Positions 35,114 through 43,079 of a stretch of DNA of 57,560 nt are shown here, piece by piece. Below the pieces are notes generated by a model that saw nothing but the letters and a program-made list of their open reading frames with translations, was not told the DNA's origin and made no database searches. Numbering within the stretch: position 1 is the stretch's first letter; each line of letters starts with the position of its first letter. The position numbers were made by a program, and so were the translations under genes. The DNA lies in contig CAZWSE010000004.1 in assembly GCA_964636575.1 (NCBI GenBank), forward strand, positions 1-57,560, read 5' to 3'. This stretch comes from CAZWSE01 sp964636575 (GTDB lineage Bacteria; Pseudomonadota; Alphaproteobacteria; Rhodobacterales; Rhodobacteraceae).

Positions 35114-35467
35114 TTAGCCCTGACCCTGTGCTTCCATCAATGCGCGCAGCAGTTTTTCTTCCGACATATCGTCCTCGTCGGGTTTGTCCTGCTCGCCGCC
35201 CATAAGAAGCGCCATTGCATCTTCTTCCGGCTCGTCGACTTCGATCTGGTTTTGCTGGCTTTCGATCAACCGCTCGCGCAGGTCGTCGGCACGCTGTGTT
35301 TCGTCTGCAATCTCACGCAGGGATACGACCGGATTCTTGTCGTTGTCGCGGTCTACGGTGACGGGAGACCCAGACGCAATTTCGCGGGCGCGGTGCGCAG
35401 CCAGCATCACCAACTCAAAACGGTTGGGAACTTTATCAACGCAGTCTTCTACGGTTACGCGGGCCAT
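35114..35467 (-). CDS. rpoZ: RNA polymerase omega subunit
   Basis: The 117-aa protein begins MARVTVEDCVDKVPNRFELV, followed by LAAHRAREIASGSPVTVDRD and KNPVVSLREIAD, the full omega signature. The C-terminal third is an acidic Glu/Asp-rich tail as in other alphaproteobacteria. It assists beta-prime folding and forms part of a ppGpp site. It is 27 bp upstream of rsh, a common pairing. Confidence 0.96.
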   Translation of the reverse strand: MARVTVEDCVDKVPNRFELVMLAAHRAREIASGSPVTVDRDNDKNPVVSLREIADETQRADDLRERLIESQQNQIEVDEPEEDAMALLMGGEQDKPDEDDMSEEKLLRALMEAQGQG

Positions 35468-35542
35468 GAAACGCTCCAGTCATCAAATCAGAGTAAGAAG
35501 CGCTGTATTTAGGGGGCTTTTGTTGGTTTTACAACCCGATAA

Positions 35543-36112
35543 TCAAAGGGGTACGACCGCATCACGGTCCGGTATTGGCAAGGCTTCCAGCATCTCTTTG
35601 ACGCTTAAATTAAGAACGGGGTGAACCCATTCTGGCGCCACGTCGGCAAGTGGAACGAGCACGAACGCGCGGTCCTGAAGTCGGGGATGAGGAATCAGTA
35701 TTTCGTTGGGAGTTTCGGTTTCTTGGACAATAAGCGCCATTTCCCGCCATTTTTGATGGGTTTTTGCGTCTGGCAAAAGCATTTGGCCGAAGAAAAGCAG
35801 ATCTAGGTCGAGGGTCCGACCGGCCCATCTCGTTACCCTTTTGCGGCCGAAACGGGCCTCGATACGGTGCAGTGCGGCAAGGGTATCATGAGGGGAGAGA
35901 TGTGTTTCACATGTGACTGCGGCATTGACATAATCAGGGCCCATTCCCTTTGGAAAACAGGGGGTTTCGTAAAACGGGCTCACATCACGAATCATCAGCC
36001 CTTCGGCTTCAAAACAGTCCAAAGCTGCCTTGAGCGTTTCGAGGGGCGCGCCCGCAGTTGACTCTAGGTTAGCGCCTAGCGCGACTGTCACATCTGAGCA
36101 ATTAACCGCCAT
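35543..36112 (-). CDS. folK: 2-amino-4-hydroxy-6-hydroxymethyldihydropteridine diphosphokinase
   Basis: A 189-aa HPPK of folate synthesis. VTVALGANLES is the N-terminal strand, and GRTLDLDLLFFGQ followed by LIPHPRLQDRAFVLVPLADVAPEW contains the Mg-ATP binding residues. The frame is open to 36127, but AAGGGGG shortly before ATG 36112 favours that start. It is 75 bp upstream of rpoZ and divergent from the NYN gene. Confidence 0.94.
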   Translation of the reverse strand: MAVNCSDVTVALGANLESTAGAPLETLKAALDCFEAEGLMIRDVSPFYETPCFPKGMGPDYVNAAVTCETHLSPHDTLAALHRIEARFGRKRVTRWAGRTLDLDLLFFGQMLLPDAKTHQKWREMALIVQETETPNEILIPHPRLQDRAFVLVPLADVAPEWVHPVLNLSVKEMLEALPIPDRDAVVPL

Positions 36113-36242
36113 TTTCCCCCTTTTCATGAATACTTAACTGGTGACATGTGTATCATGTCTTTTATTTACATCTTACAGCGCTCACGTTCCAACATCACTC
36201 ACTCACGAAACACGTTGGCGCTTTTTCAGAAGGACTACTATT

Positions 36243-36818
36243 ATGTTCTATAAGGACGAACGGCTTGCGCTGTTCATTGACGGCTCCAATTTATACGCCG
36301 CCGCCAAATCACTCGGGTTCGATATTGACTATAAATTGCTTCGGCAAGAGTTCATGCGCCGTGGTAAATTGCTCCGCGCGTTTTACTACACGGCCTTGCT
36401 CGAGAATGACGAATACTCGCCCATCCGGCCTTTGGTCGATTGGTTGCACTACAATGGCTACTCGATGGTGACCAAACCCGCCAAGGAATACACCGACAGC
36501 ATGGGTCGCCGCAAAGTGAAGGGCAACATGGACATCGAACTTGCAGTCGATGCTATGGAGCTTGCCCCGCGGCTTGATCATGCGGTTATCTTTTCTGGCG
36601 ACGGCGATTTCCGCCCGCTGGTGGAAAGCTTGCAACGCCAAGGCGTGCGCGTGTCTGTCGTGTCGACCATTCGCAGTCAGCCACCTATGATTTCCGATGA
36701 TTTGCGCCGCCAGTGCGACAACTTCATCGAACTTGATGAGCTAAAAGATGTCGTGGGCAGGCCCCCACGAGAGGTGCCTGAAGGTGCCCCTGCCCCGACA
36801 GTGGACGCAGACAGCTAA
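36243..36818 (+). CDS. NYN (LabA/DUF88) domain protein, 191 aa
   Basis: The PIN-like NYN ribonuclease fold is indicated by conserved acids: Asp13 in LFIDGSNLYAA, GNMDIELAVDAM in the middle, and FSGDGDFRPLVESL. Such proteins are predicted RNA nucleases. The frame is open from 36141, but AGAAGGA before ATG 36243 and the direct start of the domain there fix the start. A hairpin terminator follows at 36828. It is transcribed away from folK. Confidence 0.92.
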   Translation: MFYKDERLALFIDGSNLYAAAKSLGFDIDYKLLRQEFMRRGKLLRAFYYTALLENDEYSPIRPLVDWLHYNGYSMVTKPAKEYTDSMGRRKVKGNMDIELAVDAMELAPRLDHAVIFSGDGDFRPLVESLQRQGVRVSVVSTIRSQPPMISDDLRRQCDNFIELDELKDVVGRPPREVPEGAPAPTVDADS

Positions 36819-36827
36819 ACAGATCAG

Positions 36828-36859
36828 GCCCCGCACAGATGATGCGGGGCTTTTCTTTT
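36828..36859 (+). terminator. Intrinsic terminator of the NYN gene
   Basis: GCCCCGCA (36828-36835) pairs perfectly with TGCGGGGC (36843-36850) over a 7-nt loop, followed by TTTTCTTTT. It starts 10 nt after the NYN stop. The convergent DUF1772 gene ends 21 nt beyond the stem. Confidence 0.9.
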
Positions 36860-36870
36860 GATGGGCTGCG

Positions 36871-37374
36871 TTAGACTGACACGCGGGCCATGAGCACCAA
36901 CCCCCACCCTGACAAGAGAACAACAACCCCACAGAAAGCGGCGCGGACCTGATTCCAGAACTGCCAGTCTGGTGAGTATTGGCTCCAGATTTGGTCGAGT
37001 TGTTCTGATCCCAAGTTCAGATCAACTGTGGCCAGCGTTTCGTTCATGGGCACGTTCGCAATCATCGTCAGCATCATCCCGCCAGCGATATAGATCACCC
37101 CAGCCAAAGCGAAGACAATCGCGGCACTACGCCCTGCCGACATCCAAGCCAGCAACGCCGTTAACAGAAGAATTGGCCCTGTTCCAAAGAACACTGGTCC
37201 AAAGACTGCGTTTCGCACAGACGCATTCATAGCCTGCATCGCCTCAATCGCGACCCGCGACGACACCGTGTCCAGCCCCCACATCGTTGAGCAGACCCAA
37301 GCATAAAAGAACCCAAAGATCGCCGCGGCGGAGAGCAATCCTGCAAATCCTGACAAAAGAGCAAGTTGTGACAT
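36871..37374 (-). CDS. DUF1772/anthrone-oxygenase-like membrane protein, 167 aa
   Basis: Four hydrophobic helices with the pattern of the DUF1772 family: GFFYAWVCSTMWGLD after the first helix, NVPMNETLATVD in the loop, and WSQYSPDWQFWNQVRAAFCG before the last helix. Family members include anthrone oxygenases, but most are uncharacterised. The frame is open to 37392; the Shine-Dalgarno AAAGGA lies within that extension and 11 nt before ATG 37374, so the latter is preferred. The divergent TetR gene and two palindromic sites between them suggest drug- or metabolite-controlled expression. Confidence 0.85.
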   Translation of the reverse strand: MSQLALLSGFAGLLSAAAIFGFFYAWVCSTMWGLDTVSSRVAIEAMQAMNASVRNAVFGPVFFGTGPILLLTALLAWMSAGRSAAIVFALAGVIYIAGGMMLTMIANVPMNETLATVDLNLGSEQLDQIWSQYSPDWQFWNQVRAAFCGVVVLLSGWGLVLMARVSV

Positions 37375-37394
37375 GTGATGATATCCTTTCAAAC

Positions 37395-37410
37395 CGTAAT
37401 TAAGTGTACG
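37395..37410. promoter_or_regulatory. TetR operator candidate A upstream of the DUF1772 gene
   Basis: CGTAATTAAGTGTACG: CGTA and TACG form the outer arms of a 16-bp dyad. It is repeated with minor changes at 37424-37439. Confidence 0.65.
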
Positions 37411-37423
37411 TCTTGCCTGTATC

Positions 37424-37439
37424 CGTAACTTAATGTACG
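37424..37439. promoter_or_regulatory. TetR operator candidate B
   Basis: CGTAACTTAATGTACG is the second copy, 29 bp from the first, with the same CGTA-N8-TACG arms. It lies just upstream of the ribosome site of the TetR gene. Confidence 0.65.
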
Positions 37440-37456
37440 ATTTGGAGTCAACCCAT

Positions 37457-38074
37457 ATGGACCTTCACATGCCAAAAGACACCCAATCCGATCGCGCCAA
37501 ACGCATTGAAGACGCGGCTTTTGCCCTTGTTGCGGAAAAGGGATTTCTGAACATGTCGATGCTGGCTGTGGCCAAATCCGCAAAAGCGTCCAACGAAACG
37601 CTGTACCGCTGGTACGGTGACAAGCTGGGTCTGTTTGAGGCTTTGGTGAAGCGCAACACCGACAAGGTGAAAACGGCACTTGATGCCGCTGTTCAGGACG
37701 GCGTGCAGCCCTTCGCCCGTTTGGAAACGATTGGGCCTGTTCTTTTGGCCATGGTGCAGGATGAACGCGCCGTGTCGCTGAACCGCGCTGCTGCGGCTGA
37801 TGCAACGGGGCGGTTGGGGCAGGCTTTGGCCTCGGGCGGTCGCGAAGTTGTGTTTCCGTTGATCCGCCAAACCTGCGCAGAAGCGATTGACGCAAACGAA
37901 TTGGGCGGCGCCAATACAGCCGAGATCGCACAGACCTATCTGACCCTACTGATTGGCGATGTTCAGATCAGACGCGCTATCGGGGTTCTAGACCCATTGT
38001 CCCCCGAACAGATCAATAGCCGATCCGATCACGCCGCCGCAGTCCTGAAAAAACTGTACCCTGCTGCCCCCTAG
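37457..38074 (+). CDS. TetR/AcrR-family transcriptional regulator, 205 aa
   Basis: The HTH domain is near the N-terminus: RIEDAAFALVAEKGFLNMSM, then the recognition helix in AKASNETLYRWYGDK. A TetR_C-like ligand domain with a Pro-Leu-Ser-Pro end follows. An ATG at 37433 lies inside the operator repeat. TTGGAG at 37442-37447, 9 nt before ATG 37457, decides the start. It probably represses the divergent DUF1772 gene and itself. Confidence 0.92.
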   Translation: MDLHMPKDTQSDRAKRIEDAAFALVAEKGFLNMSMLAVAKSAKASNETLYRWYGDKLGLFEALVKRNTDKVKTALDAAVQDGVQPFARLETIGPVLLAMVQDERAVSLNRAAAADATGRLGQALASGGREVVFPLIRQTCAEAIDANELGGANTAEIAQTYLTLLIGDVQIRRAIGVLDPLSPEQINSRSDHAAAVLKKLYPAAP

Positions 38075-38145
38075 CCTGACGTGCAATCCGCTCTGGACGA
38101 GACCCGCTGCAAGCCTTACCTCTGGGACAAGCGCGGAGATCTGAT

Positions 38146-39096
38146 ATGACAAAACAGCCCCTGACCCTTTATCTCGCTGCCCCACGCGGATTTTGCGCGG
38201 GCGTAGATCGTGCCATCAAGATCGTCGAAATGGCGCTGCAAAAATGGGGCGCTCCGGTCTATGTGCGCCATGAAATCGTGCACAACAAGTTTGTAGTCGA
38301 TGCCTTACGCGATCAGGGTGCTGTCTTCGTCGAAGAGCTGGATGAATGTCCCGATGATCGCCCCGTCATTTTCAGCGCCCACGGTGTGCCTAAAGCGGTT
38401 CCCGCTGCTGCTGCCAAACGCGAAATGGTCTATGTGGATGCGACCTGCCCGCTTGTGTCCAAAGTTCATATCGAAGCCCAGCGTCATGCTGATAACGGTT
38501 TGCAAATGATCATGATCGGGCACAAAGGGCATCCTGAAACCGTTGGCACGATGGGGCAATTGCCCGCTGGCGAAGTGCTGCTGGTTGAGACCGTCGAAGA
38601 CGTGGCTTCGGTGGCCGTCCGCGACCCAGCCAAACTGGCCTTTGTGACCCAAACGACCTTATCTGTGGACGACACCGCAGACATTGTGACCGCATTGAAC
38701 ACGCGGTTTCCTGGCATCGTCGGCCCCCACAAAGAAGACATTTGCTACGCCACCACAAACCGCCAAGAAGCAGTTAAGGCGATGGCCCCTAAAGCCGACG
38801 CGATGTTGGTGGTCGGCGCGCCCAATTCCTCAAATTCGCAGCGATTGGTCGAAGTCGGCCGCAAGGCGGGCTGCGCTTATTCGCAACTGGTCATGCGCGG
38901 TGCGGACATTGATTGGCGCGCACTGGATGGGATCACAAGCATCGGGATCACCGCAGGCGCATCCGCCCCTGAGGTTCTGATCGAAGAGGTCATCAACGCG
39001 TTCAAAGACCGCTATGACGTAACCGTCGAGCAGGTTGAAACCGCTGTTGAGAACGTCGAGTTTAAAGTCCCCCGCGTGCTGCGCGAACCTGCATGA
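38146..39096 (+). CDS. ispH: 4-hydroxy-3-methylbut-2-enyl diphosphate reductase
   Basis: The 316-aa iron-sulfur enzyme catalyses the last step of the MEP isoprenoid pathway. The three cluster cysteines are in APRGFCAGVDRAI, DATCPLVSKVH and ICYATTNRQEAV; catalytic Glu is in the TQTTLSVDDT region context, and GAPNSSNSQRL binds the diphosphate. A GGAG site precedes the ATG. The stop overlaps the next gene by 4 bp, starting a rightward operon with DUF3429, a methyltransferase and rnhA. Confidence 0.97.
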   Translation: MTKQPLTLYLAAPRGFCAGVDRAIKIVEMALQKWGAPVYVRHEIVHNKFVVDALRDQGAVFVEELDECPDDRPVIFSAHGVPKAVPAAAAKREMVYVDATCPLVSKVHIEAQRHADNGLQMIMIGHKGHPETVGTMGQLPAGEVLLVETVEDVASVAVRDPAKLAFVTQTTLSVDDTADIVTALNTRFPGIVGPHKEDICYATTNRQEAVKAMAPKADAMLVVGAPNSSNSQRLVEVGRKAGCAYSQLVMRGADIDWRALDGITSIGITAGASAPEVLIEEVINAFKDRYDVTVEQVETAVENVEFKVPRVLREPA

Positions 39097-39545
39097 CCGC
39101 GATCCCCCGCGCCCCACTATTGTTGACGCTCGCAGGGCTGCTGCCCTTTTTCTGGAGCGTCTCGACATCATTAATCGACCCGCTTGCCAGTTGGACAATC
39201 GCGACCCTTGGTTCGCGGTATCTTGGCCCGTTTGTAGGCCTTGCCTATGGCACCATGATCCTGTCCTTCATGTCCGGCGTGCTTTGGGGTTTTGCCACCC
39301 AGGCAGAAGGAACCCAAGCCGCCACATGCTACGGCTTGTCTGTTCTTCCGGCACTGTGGGCATTCTTTATGACAGGCAGTGGCGTTGTCTCAGCGAGCCT
39401 TTATTTGGCATTCGGATTTCTGGGCGTTTTGATGTTGGACGTGGCCTTTGCCCGTTGGGGGCTAACCCCGAACTGGTGGCTAAGCCTGCGCGTTCCCGTG
39501 ACCGCCCTTGTCGTCCTTTGTCTGGGGATCGGAGCTTTCTCATGA
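39093..39545 (+). CDS. DUF3429 membrane protein, 150 aa
   Basis: About four to five hydrophobic helices. The segments LLTLAGLLPFFWSV, GLAYGTMILSFMSGVLWGFA and SLRVPVTALVVLCLGIG match the DUF3429 family of unknown function. It overlaps ispH at its start and the methyltransferase gene at its end by 4 bp each, so all three are translationally coupled. Confidence 0.88.
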   Translation: MTAIPRAPLLLTLAGLLPFFWSVSTSLIDPLASWTIATLGSRYLGPFVGLAYGTMILSFMSGVLWGFATQAEGTQAATCYGLSVLPALWAFFMTGSGVVSASLYLAFGFLGVLMLDVAFARWGLTPNWWLSLRVPVTALVVLCLGIGAFS

Positions 39546-40135
39546 GCGATAACGAGACCCTGCGCGTCTATGCAGATCAAGCTGAAACCTACGCAAAACT
39601 GGTCGAAGAAAGCCTTTCTTCTGATCCACTTTTGCACGATTTCATTGGCGCTCTGCCAAACGGCGCCGCTGTGCTTGATCTTGGCTGCGGCCCAGGTCAG
39701 GCGGCGCACCAAATGGCGGATGCAGGGCTGGATGTCACGGCGACAGACGCGGTGCCCGAGATGATCGAAATGGCTAAGTCCCATCCGAAGGTCACAGCCC
39801 GCGTCGCCCGCTTTGACGACATCACAGAAGTTGCTGCCTACGCCGGAATATGGGCGAACTTCTCTCTGCTGCACGCGCCCCGTGCGGACATGCCGCGCCA
39901 CTTGGCTGCTTTGTACAAGTCACTCAAGCCTAAAGGGCTGCTGCATATCGCCTTGAAAACAGGAACCGGCCAAAAGCGAGACGCAGTCGGGCGGCACTAC
40001 ACCTACTATGAGGATGCAGAATTGACAGGATTATTGGAACAGGCAGGGTTCACCGTCACAAGCCGCACAACCGGATGCGACAAAGGCATGGACGGCACGA
40101 TGGCCGACTGGATCGCGATGCGTGCCCATGCCTGA
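39542..40135 (+). CDS. Class I SAM-dependent methyltransferase, 197 aa
   Basis: The SAM-binding motif I is AVLDLGCGPGQAAHQMAD (about residue 40), followed by an acidic motif (VTATDAVPEMIEMA). The C-terminal half contains LKPKGLLHIALKTGTGQKRD and a long hydrophobic GLLEQAGF helix. It is a small-molecule-type methyltransferase; the substrate is unknown. The 3' end overlaps rnhA by 8 bp. Confidence 0.9.
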   Translation: MSDNETLRVYADQAETYAKLVEESLSSDPLLHDFIGALPNGAAVLDLGCGPGQAAHQMADAGLDVTATDAVPEMIEMAKSHPKVTARVARFDDITEVAAYAGIWANFSLLHAPRADMPRHLAALYKSLKPKGLLHIALKTGTGQKRDAVGRHYTYYEDAELTGLLEQAGFTVTSRTTGCDKGMDGTMADWIAMRAHA

Positions 40136-40580
40136 TCTGGTGGCCTACACAGACGGGGCCTGCTCAGGCAATCCCGGCCCCGGCGGCTGGGGCGCGCTGA
40201 TGCAGGCCAAGGATGGCGAAACGGTCCTGAAAGAACGCGAGCTGTCAGGCGGCGAGGCCGATACGACAAACAACCGGATGGAGCTTCTGGCCGCGATCCA
40301 CGCGCTTGAAACGCTCCAAAAGCCGAGCACAATCACCATCGTGACCGACAGCGCCTATGTGAAGAACGGGATCACTGGCTGGATGTTCGGTTGGAAACGA
40401 AATGGCTGGAAAACGGCGGCCAAAAAGCCCGTAAAAAACGTAGAGCTGTGGCAAAGACTCGACGCTGCACAAGACCAGCATGATGTGACATGGGAATGGG
40501 TCAAAGGGCACGCAGGACATCCCGAAAACGAACGGGCAGATGCGCTGGCACGGGCTGGGATGGAACCTTTCAAACCCTAG
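40128..40580 (+). CDS. rnhA: Ribonuclease HI
   Basis: A 150-aa enzyme that cleaves RNA in RNA-DNA hybrids. Catalytic acids are visible in VAYTDGACSGNPGPGGWG (Asp near residue 8), NRMELLAAIHALE (Glu), TIVTDSAYVKNGI (Asp), and WEWVKGHAGHPENERADALA (His, Asp). A GTG at 40122 in the same frame is an alternative start; ATG 40128 matches the usual N-terminus. It ends the ispH operon. Confidence 0.95.
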   Translation: MPDLVAYTDGACSGNPGPGGWGALMQAKDGETVLKERELSGGEADTTNNRMELLAAIHALETLQKPSTITIVTDSAYVKNGITGWMFGWKRNGWKTAAKKPVKNVELWQRLDAAQDQHDVTWEWVKGHAGHPENERADALARAGMEPFKP

Positions 40581-40613
40581 GCGCCAGCTCCCATTTCTTC
40601 TTGGTCCACAATA

Positions 40614-40626
40614 CCTCCGCCGGAGG
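40614..40626. repeat. Short perfect hairpin CCTCCG-C-CGGAGG after rnhA
   Basis: A 6-bp perfect stem with a single-base centre lies between the convergent rnhA and GlsB-like genes, 34 bp after the rnhA stop. There is no T-tract. I recall similar CCTCCGCCGGAGG elements in intergenic regions of Rhodobacteraceae, but I cannot confirm this here. Confidence 0.45.
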
Positions 40627-40649
40627 CTCCTAAAGCCAACAAAACAGAC

Positions 40650-40883
40650 CTACCTCTGGGAATATTTCTGCCACAGCCAAATCAGCAGCATAGCCCCCAG
40701 TACCGCGCCGACCAATCCGGCAAAGGCACCCAGAATACTGGCCACAAACCGCAAAACCAAACCGCCGATCAAAGCGCCCACAATGCCAACGACAACTGTG
40801 GTGACAATATCAGCCTCAATGCCCATCAACCGCGTCGCTAGAAAGCCCGCAGCTGCACCGATAATCACAAGCCAGACAATCAT
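40650..40883 (-). CDS. GlsB/YeaQ/YmgE-family membrane protein (second copy), 77 aa
   Basis: A typical transglycosylase-associated small membrane protein: IVWLVIIGAAAGFLATRLMG, then TTVVVGIVGALIGGLVLRF and a third helix GLVGAVLGAMLLIWLW. The family is linked to stress responses. Its ATG overlaps the stop of the related gene at 40880-41119 by 4 bp. A longer reading frame (to 41249) runs through that gene in another frame and has no family similarity. Confidence 0.88.
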   Translation of the reverse strand: MIVWLVIIGAAAGFLATRLMGIEADIVTTVVVGIVGALIGGLVLRFVASILGAFAGLVGAVLGAMLLIWLWQKYSQR

Positions 40884-41119
40884 CTTTTTCTCCAATGGGT
40901 TGGAACAATCACAAGCGCCCCGACAGAGGCCGCAATCGCGTTCATACCGTTGCTGCGAAAACCAACGTTGAACATCAAGGCAATGAAGTAAAATACAAAC
41001 GCACCACCCACGCATATGATGATGGATTGTAAGATACCATTGCGGGTAAAGCCGGACCGCTCGGACACATACCCAACGATTCCAGCGATCACGACAGTGC
41101 CCATCAGTGTTGGAAACAT
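40880..41119 (-). CDS. GlsB/YeaQ-like membrane protein (first copy), 79 aa
   Basis: Three hydrophobic helices with a Gly-rich first helix (VVIAGIVGYVSERSGFTRNG), a second (SIIICVGGAFVFYFIALMF) and a third (NAIAASVGALVIV). The pattern resembles YeaQ/GlsB but is more diverged than the second copy. It is 14 bp downstream of fmt on the same strand, so it may be read from the def-fmt transcript. Confidence 0.78.
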   Translation of the reverse strand: MFPTLMGTVVIAGIVGYVSERSGFTRNGILQSIIICVGGAFVFYFIALMFNVGFRSNGMNAIAASVGALVIVPTHWRKR

Positions 41120-41133
41120 CGCTTGGCCCTTTC

Positions 41134-42039
41134 CTAAAGCTGGGTGCCTGCCGCAACAGGGCGGCCCCGCAGAAACTCGTCCACATCTTGCGCAGCCTTG
41201 CCCGCCCGTTGCAAGCGCAAGGGGCGAATGGCCCCAGAACCGCAGGCAATCGTCAGCGCATCGTCCATAACCTGACCGGTGGGCCCATCCACATCGACCA
41301 CAGCACTTTGAAGCAGCTTAACCCGTTCGCCCGCAATCTGTGTCCACGCGCCCGGAAATGGCGATAGCCCTCTGATCAGGCGGTCGACCTCAACGGCAGG
41401 TTTTGACCACTCAACGCGCGCCTCTGCTTTGTCGATCTTTGAGGCATAAGTCACACCGTCTTCCGGCTGCTGCATTGGTGTCAGCGTTGGCAACTTCGCC
41501 AAGGCCTCTACGATTAACATGGCCCCCATACCGGACAAACGGTCGTGCAGTTGCGCTGTTGTTTCACCCGCAGCGATCGGCGTGCTTTGGCGTAGCAAAA
41601 CGGGCCCCGTGTCCAATCCGGCTTCCATCTGCATGATGCACACGCCTGTTTCAGCGTCGCCGGCCATGATTGCACGGTGAATCGGGGCGGCGCCCCGCCA
41701 GCGCGGTAGAAGGCTCGCATGAATGTTCAGGCACCCATGGGTCGGGGCATCCAGAACGGCTTGCGGTAAGATCAGACCGTAAGCGACGACAACCGCCACA
41801 TCTGCTTTCAGCGCTGCAAACTCAGCTTGCGCCTCGGGACTTTTCAAAGACACGGGATACCGGACCTCAAGCCCCAAAACCTCTGCTTTGGCTTGCACTG
41901 GCGATGGGCGGTCTTTCTTACCGCGACCGGCGGGGCGTGGGGGCTGGCAGTAGACTGCGGCGATCTCGTGACCTGCCTCAACCAGAGCCTCAAGAACGGG
42001 CACCGAAAAGTCAGGCGTGCCCATAAAAACGATCCGCAT
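41134..42039 (-). CDS. fmt: Methionyl-tRNA formyltransferase
   Basis: The 301-aa enzyme formylates initiator Met-tRNA. MRIVFMGTPDFSVPVLEALV is the N-terminal signature. NIHASLLPRWRGAAPIHRAI contains the catalytic SLLPxxRG motif, and the C-terminal domain (about residues 205-300) is complete. It follows three tandem deformylase genes on the same strand, so formylation and deformylation are encoded together. A 24-bp palindromic repeat lies in the 42-bp gap before it. Confidence 0.96.
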   Translation of the reverse strand: MRIVFMGTPDFSVPVLEALVEAGHEIAAVYCQPPRPAGRGKKDRPSPVQAKAEVLGLEVRYPVSLKSPEAQAEFAALKADVAVVVAYGLILPQAVLDAPTHGCLNIHASLLPRWRGAAPIHRAIMAGDAETGVCIMQMEAGLDTGPVLLRQSTPIAAGETTAQLHDRLSGMGAMLIVEALAKLPTLTPMQQPEDGVTYASKIDKAEARVEWSKPAVEVDRLIRGLSPFPGAWTQIAGERVKLLQSAVVDVDGPTGQVMDDALTIACGSGAIRPLRLQRAGKAAQDVDEFLRGRPVAAGTQL

Positions 42040-42059
42040 GTGGGACTTCCTTTCTAAGG

Positions 42060-42083
42060 GTAAGATGGGTCTCGACCCATCCT
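42060..42083. repeat. 24-bp palindromic repeat, copy 1
   Basis: A perfect inverted repeat GATGGGTC-TC-GACCCATC (8-bp arms) within a 24-bp block that is identical to 55416-55439. It lies between def and fmt and includes the last base positions of the def stop codon (42082-42084). Confidence 0.85.
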
Positions 42084-42582
42084 ATGCCTTCAACTTGCGC
42101 GCTTTGCGCAGGAACATATCACGGCGCATTTTTGACAAGCGGTCAAAGTACATCTTGCCGTTCAGATGATCGATTTGGTGCTGGACGCTTGTGGCCTCCA
42201 ATCCAACAAAATCCTTATCTTCCTGCGTGCCTTTTTCATTCAAGAACCGAACAGTCACCGCACGCGGACGGGCCACCAGCGCGGACAATCCGGGCAAGTT
42301 GGGGCTGGCCTCTTCATGGGGGCGCATCTCGACCGAGGCATGCAGGACTTCAGGGTTCGCCAGTCGGGTCACGCGGCCCCGTTCGTTTGAACCATCCACC
42401 ACAGCCACACGCAACATCACACCCAATTGCGGGGCCGCCAGGCCAACGCCCGGCATCGCCTCCATGACTTCGATCATCTCTTCCCAAAGCGCGCGGATGT
42501 CGTCTGTGATCTCTGCCACAGGCTCGGCCACTGTGCGTAGGCACTTGTTTGGCCAAGGCACGACCTTGCGCGGGGCGCTCAT
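42082..42582 (-). CDS. Peptide deformylase paralogue lacking catalytic residues, 166 aa
   Basis: Overall a deformylase fold: motif I PGVGLAAPQ is intact at 45-52. Motif II EGCLS is replaced by EASPN, so the metal-ligand Cys is Ser93, and motif III HExxH is HQIDH, so catalytic Glu becomes Gln136. The two His ligands remain. It is therefore unlikely to deformylate. It aligns position for position with the neighbour at 42579-43079 (Cys93, Glu136), from which it probably duplicated. It overlaps that gene by 4 bp and precedes fmt. Confidence 0.9.
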   Translation of the reverse strand: MSAPRKVVPWPNKCLRTVAEPVAEITDDIRALWEEMIEVMEAMPGVGLAAPQLGVMLRVAVVDGSNERGRVTRLANPEVLHASVEMRPHEEASPNLPGLSALVARPRAVTVRFLNEKGTQEDKDFVGLEATSVQHQIDHLNGKMYFDRLSKMRRDMFLRKARKLKA

Positions 42583-43079
42583 GCGGGTTGCTTCTTATAC
42601 TGGGTTTCGACTTCAGCGCGGGTTTCCGCATCAAGATGATCAAAAGTCACCACCCCGTCCAAATGATCCATCTCATGCTGAACGCAGGCAGCGGCAAACC
42701 CATCAAAGCTTTGAACATAGCGGGCGCCGTTGATTCCAGTCCATTGCATCTGAACGGTGCTCGGTCGGTTGACCATCGCGGTCACGCCAGGGATCGACAG
42801 GCAGCCCTCTTCGCTGTCAACGCGGTCCTCGCCTATTTCTTGAAACATCGGGTTGATGCAGACAAGCGGGTCGGATTTGCCCTCTTTCCAGCCTGCGTCC
42901 ATTACGAACATGCGCACCATTGCACCCACCTGCGGGGCCGCAAGCCCGCGGCCCGGGGCGGCATACATGGTTTCAAGCATATCTGCGGCAAGGGTTTGCA
43001 CATCGGCCAGATCGGTCACAGGCGCGCAGGTTTCGCGCAATCGCGGATCGGGCCACAGGACGATAGGCAAAACGCTCAT
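42579..43079 (-). CDS. def: Peptide deformylase, second copy, 166 aa
   Basis: All three deformylase motifs are intact: PGRGLAAPQ (42-50), EEGCLSIPG with metal-ligand Cys93, and QHEMDH with His135, Glu136 and His139. It removes the N-formyl group from nascent proteins. It overlaps the genes on both sides by 4 bp, so the three deformylase-family genes are translationally coupled. Confidence 0.93.
   Translation of the reverse strand: MSVLPIVLWPDPRLRETCAPVTDLADVQTLAADMLETMYAAPGRGLAAPQVGAMVRMFVMDAGWKEGKSDPLVCINPMFQEIGEDRVDSEEGCLSIPGVTAMVNRPSTVQMQWTGINGARYVQSFDGFAAACVQHEMDHLDGVVTFDHLDAETRAEVETQYKKQPA

Noticed and set aside
39035..40135. A 366-codon frame extending the methyltransferase upstream
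   Set aside because: The methyltransferase begins at 39542 with an ATGA overlap; the upstream part is an out-of-frame reading of ispH and DUF3429.
40650..41249. A 199-codon version of the second GlsB-like protein
   Set aside because: Only the last 77 residues resemble the family; the upstream part is an out-of-frame reading of the first GlsB-like gene and of fmt.
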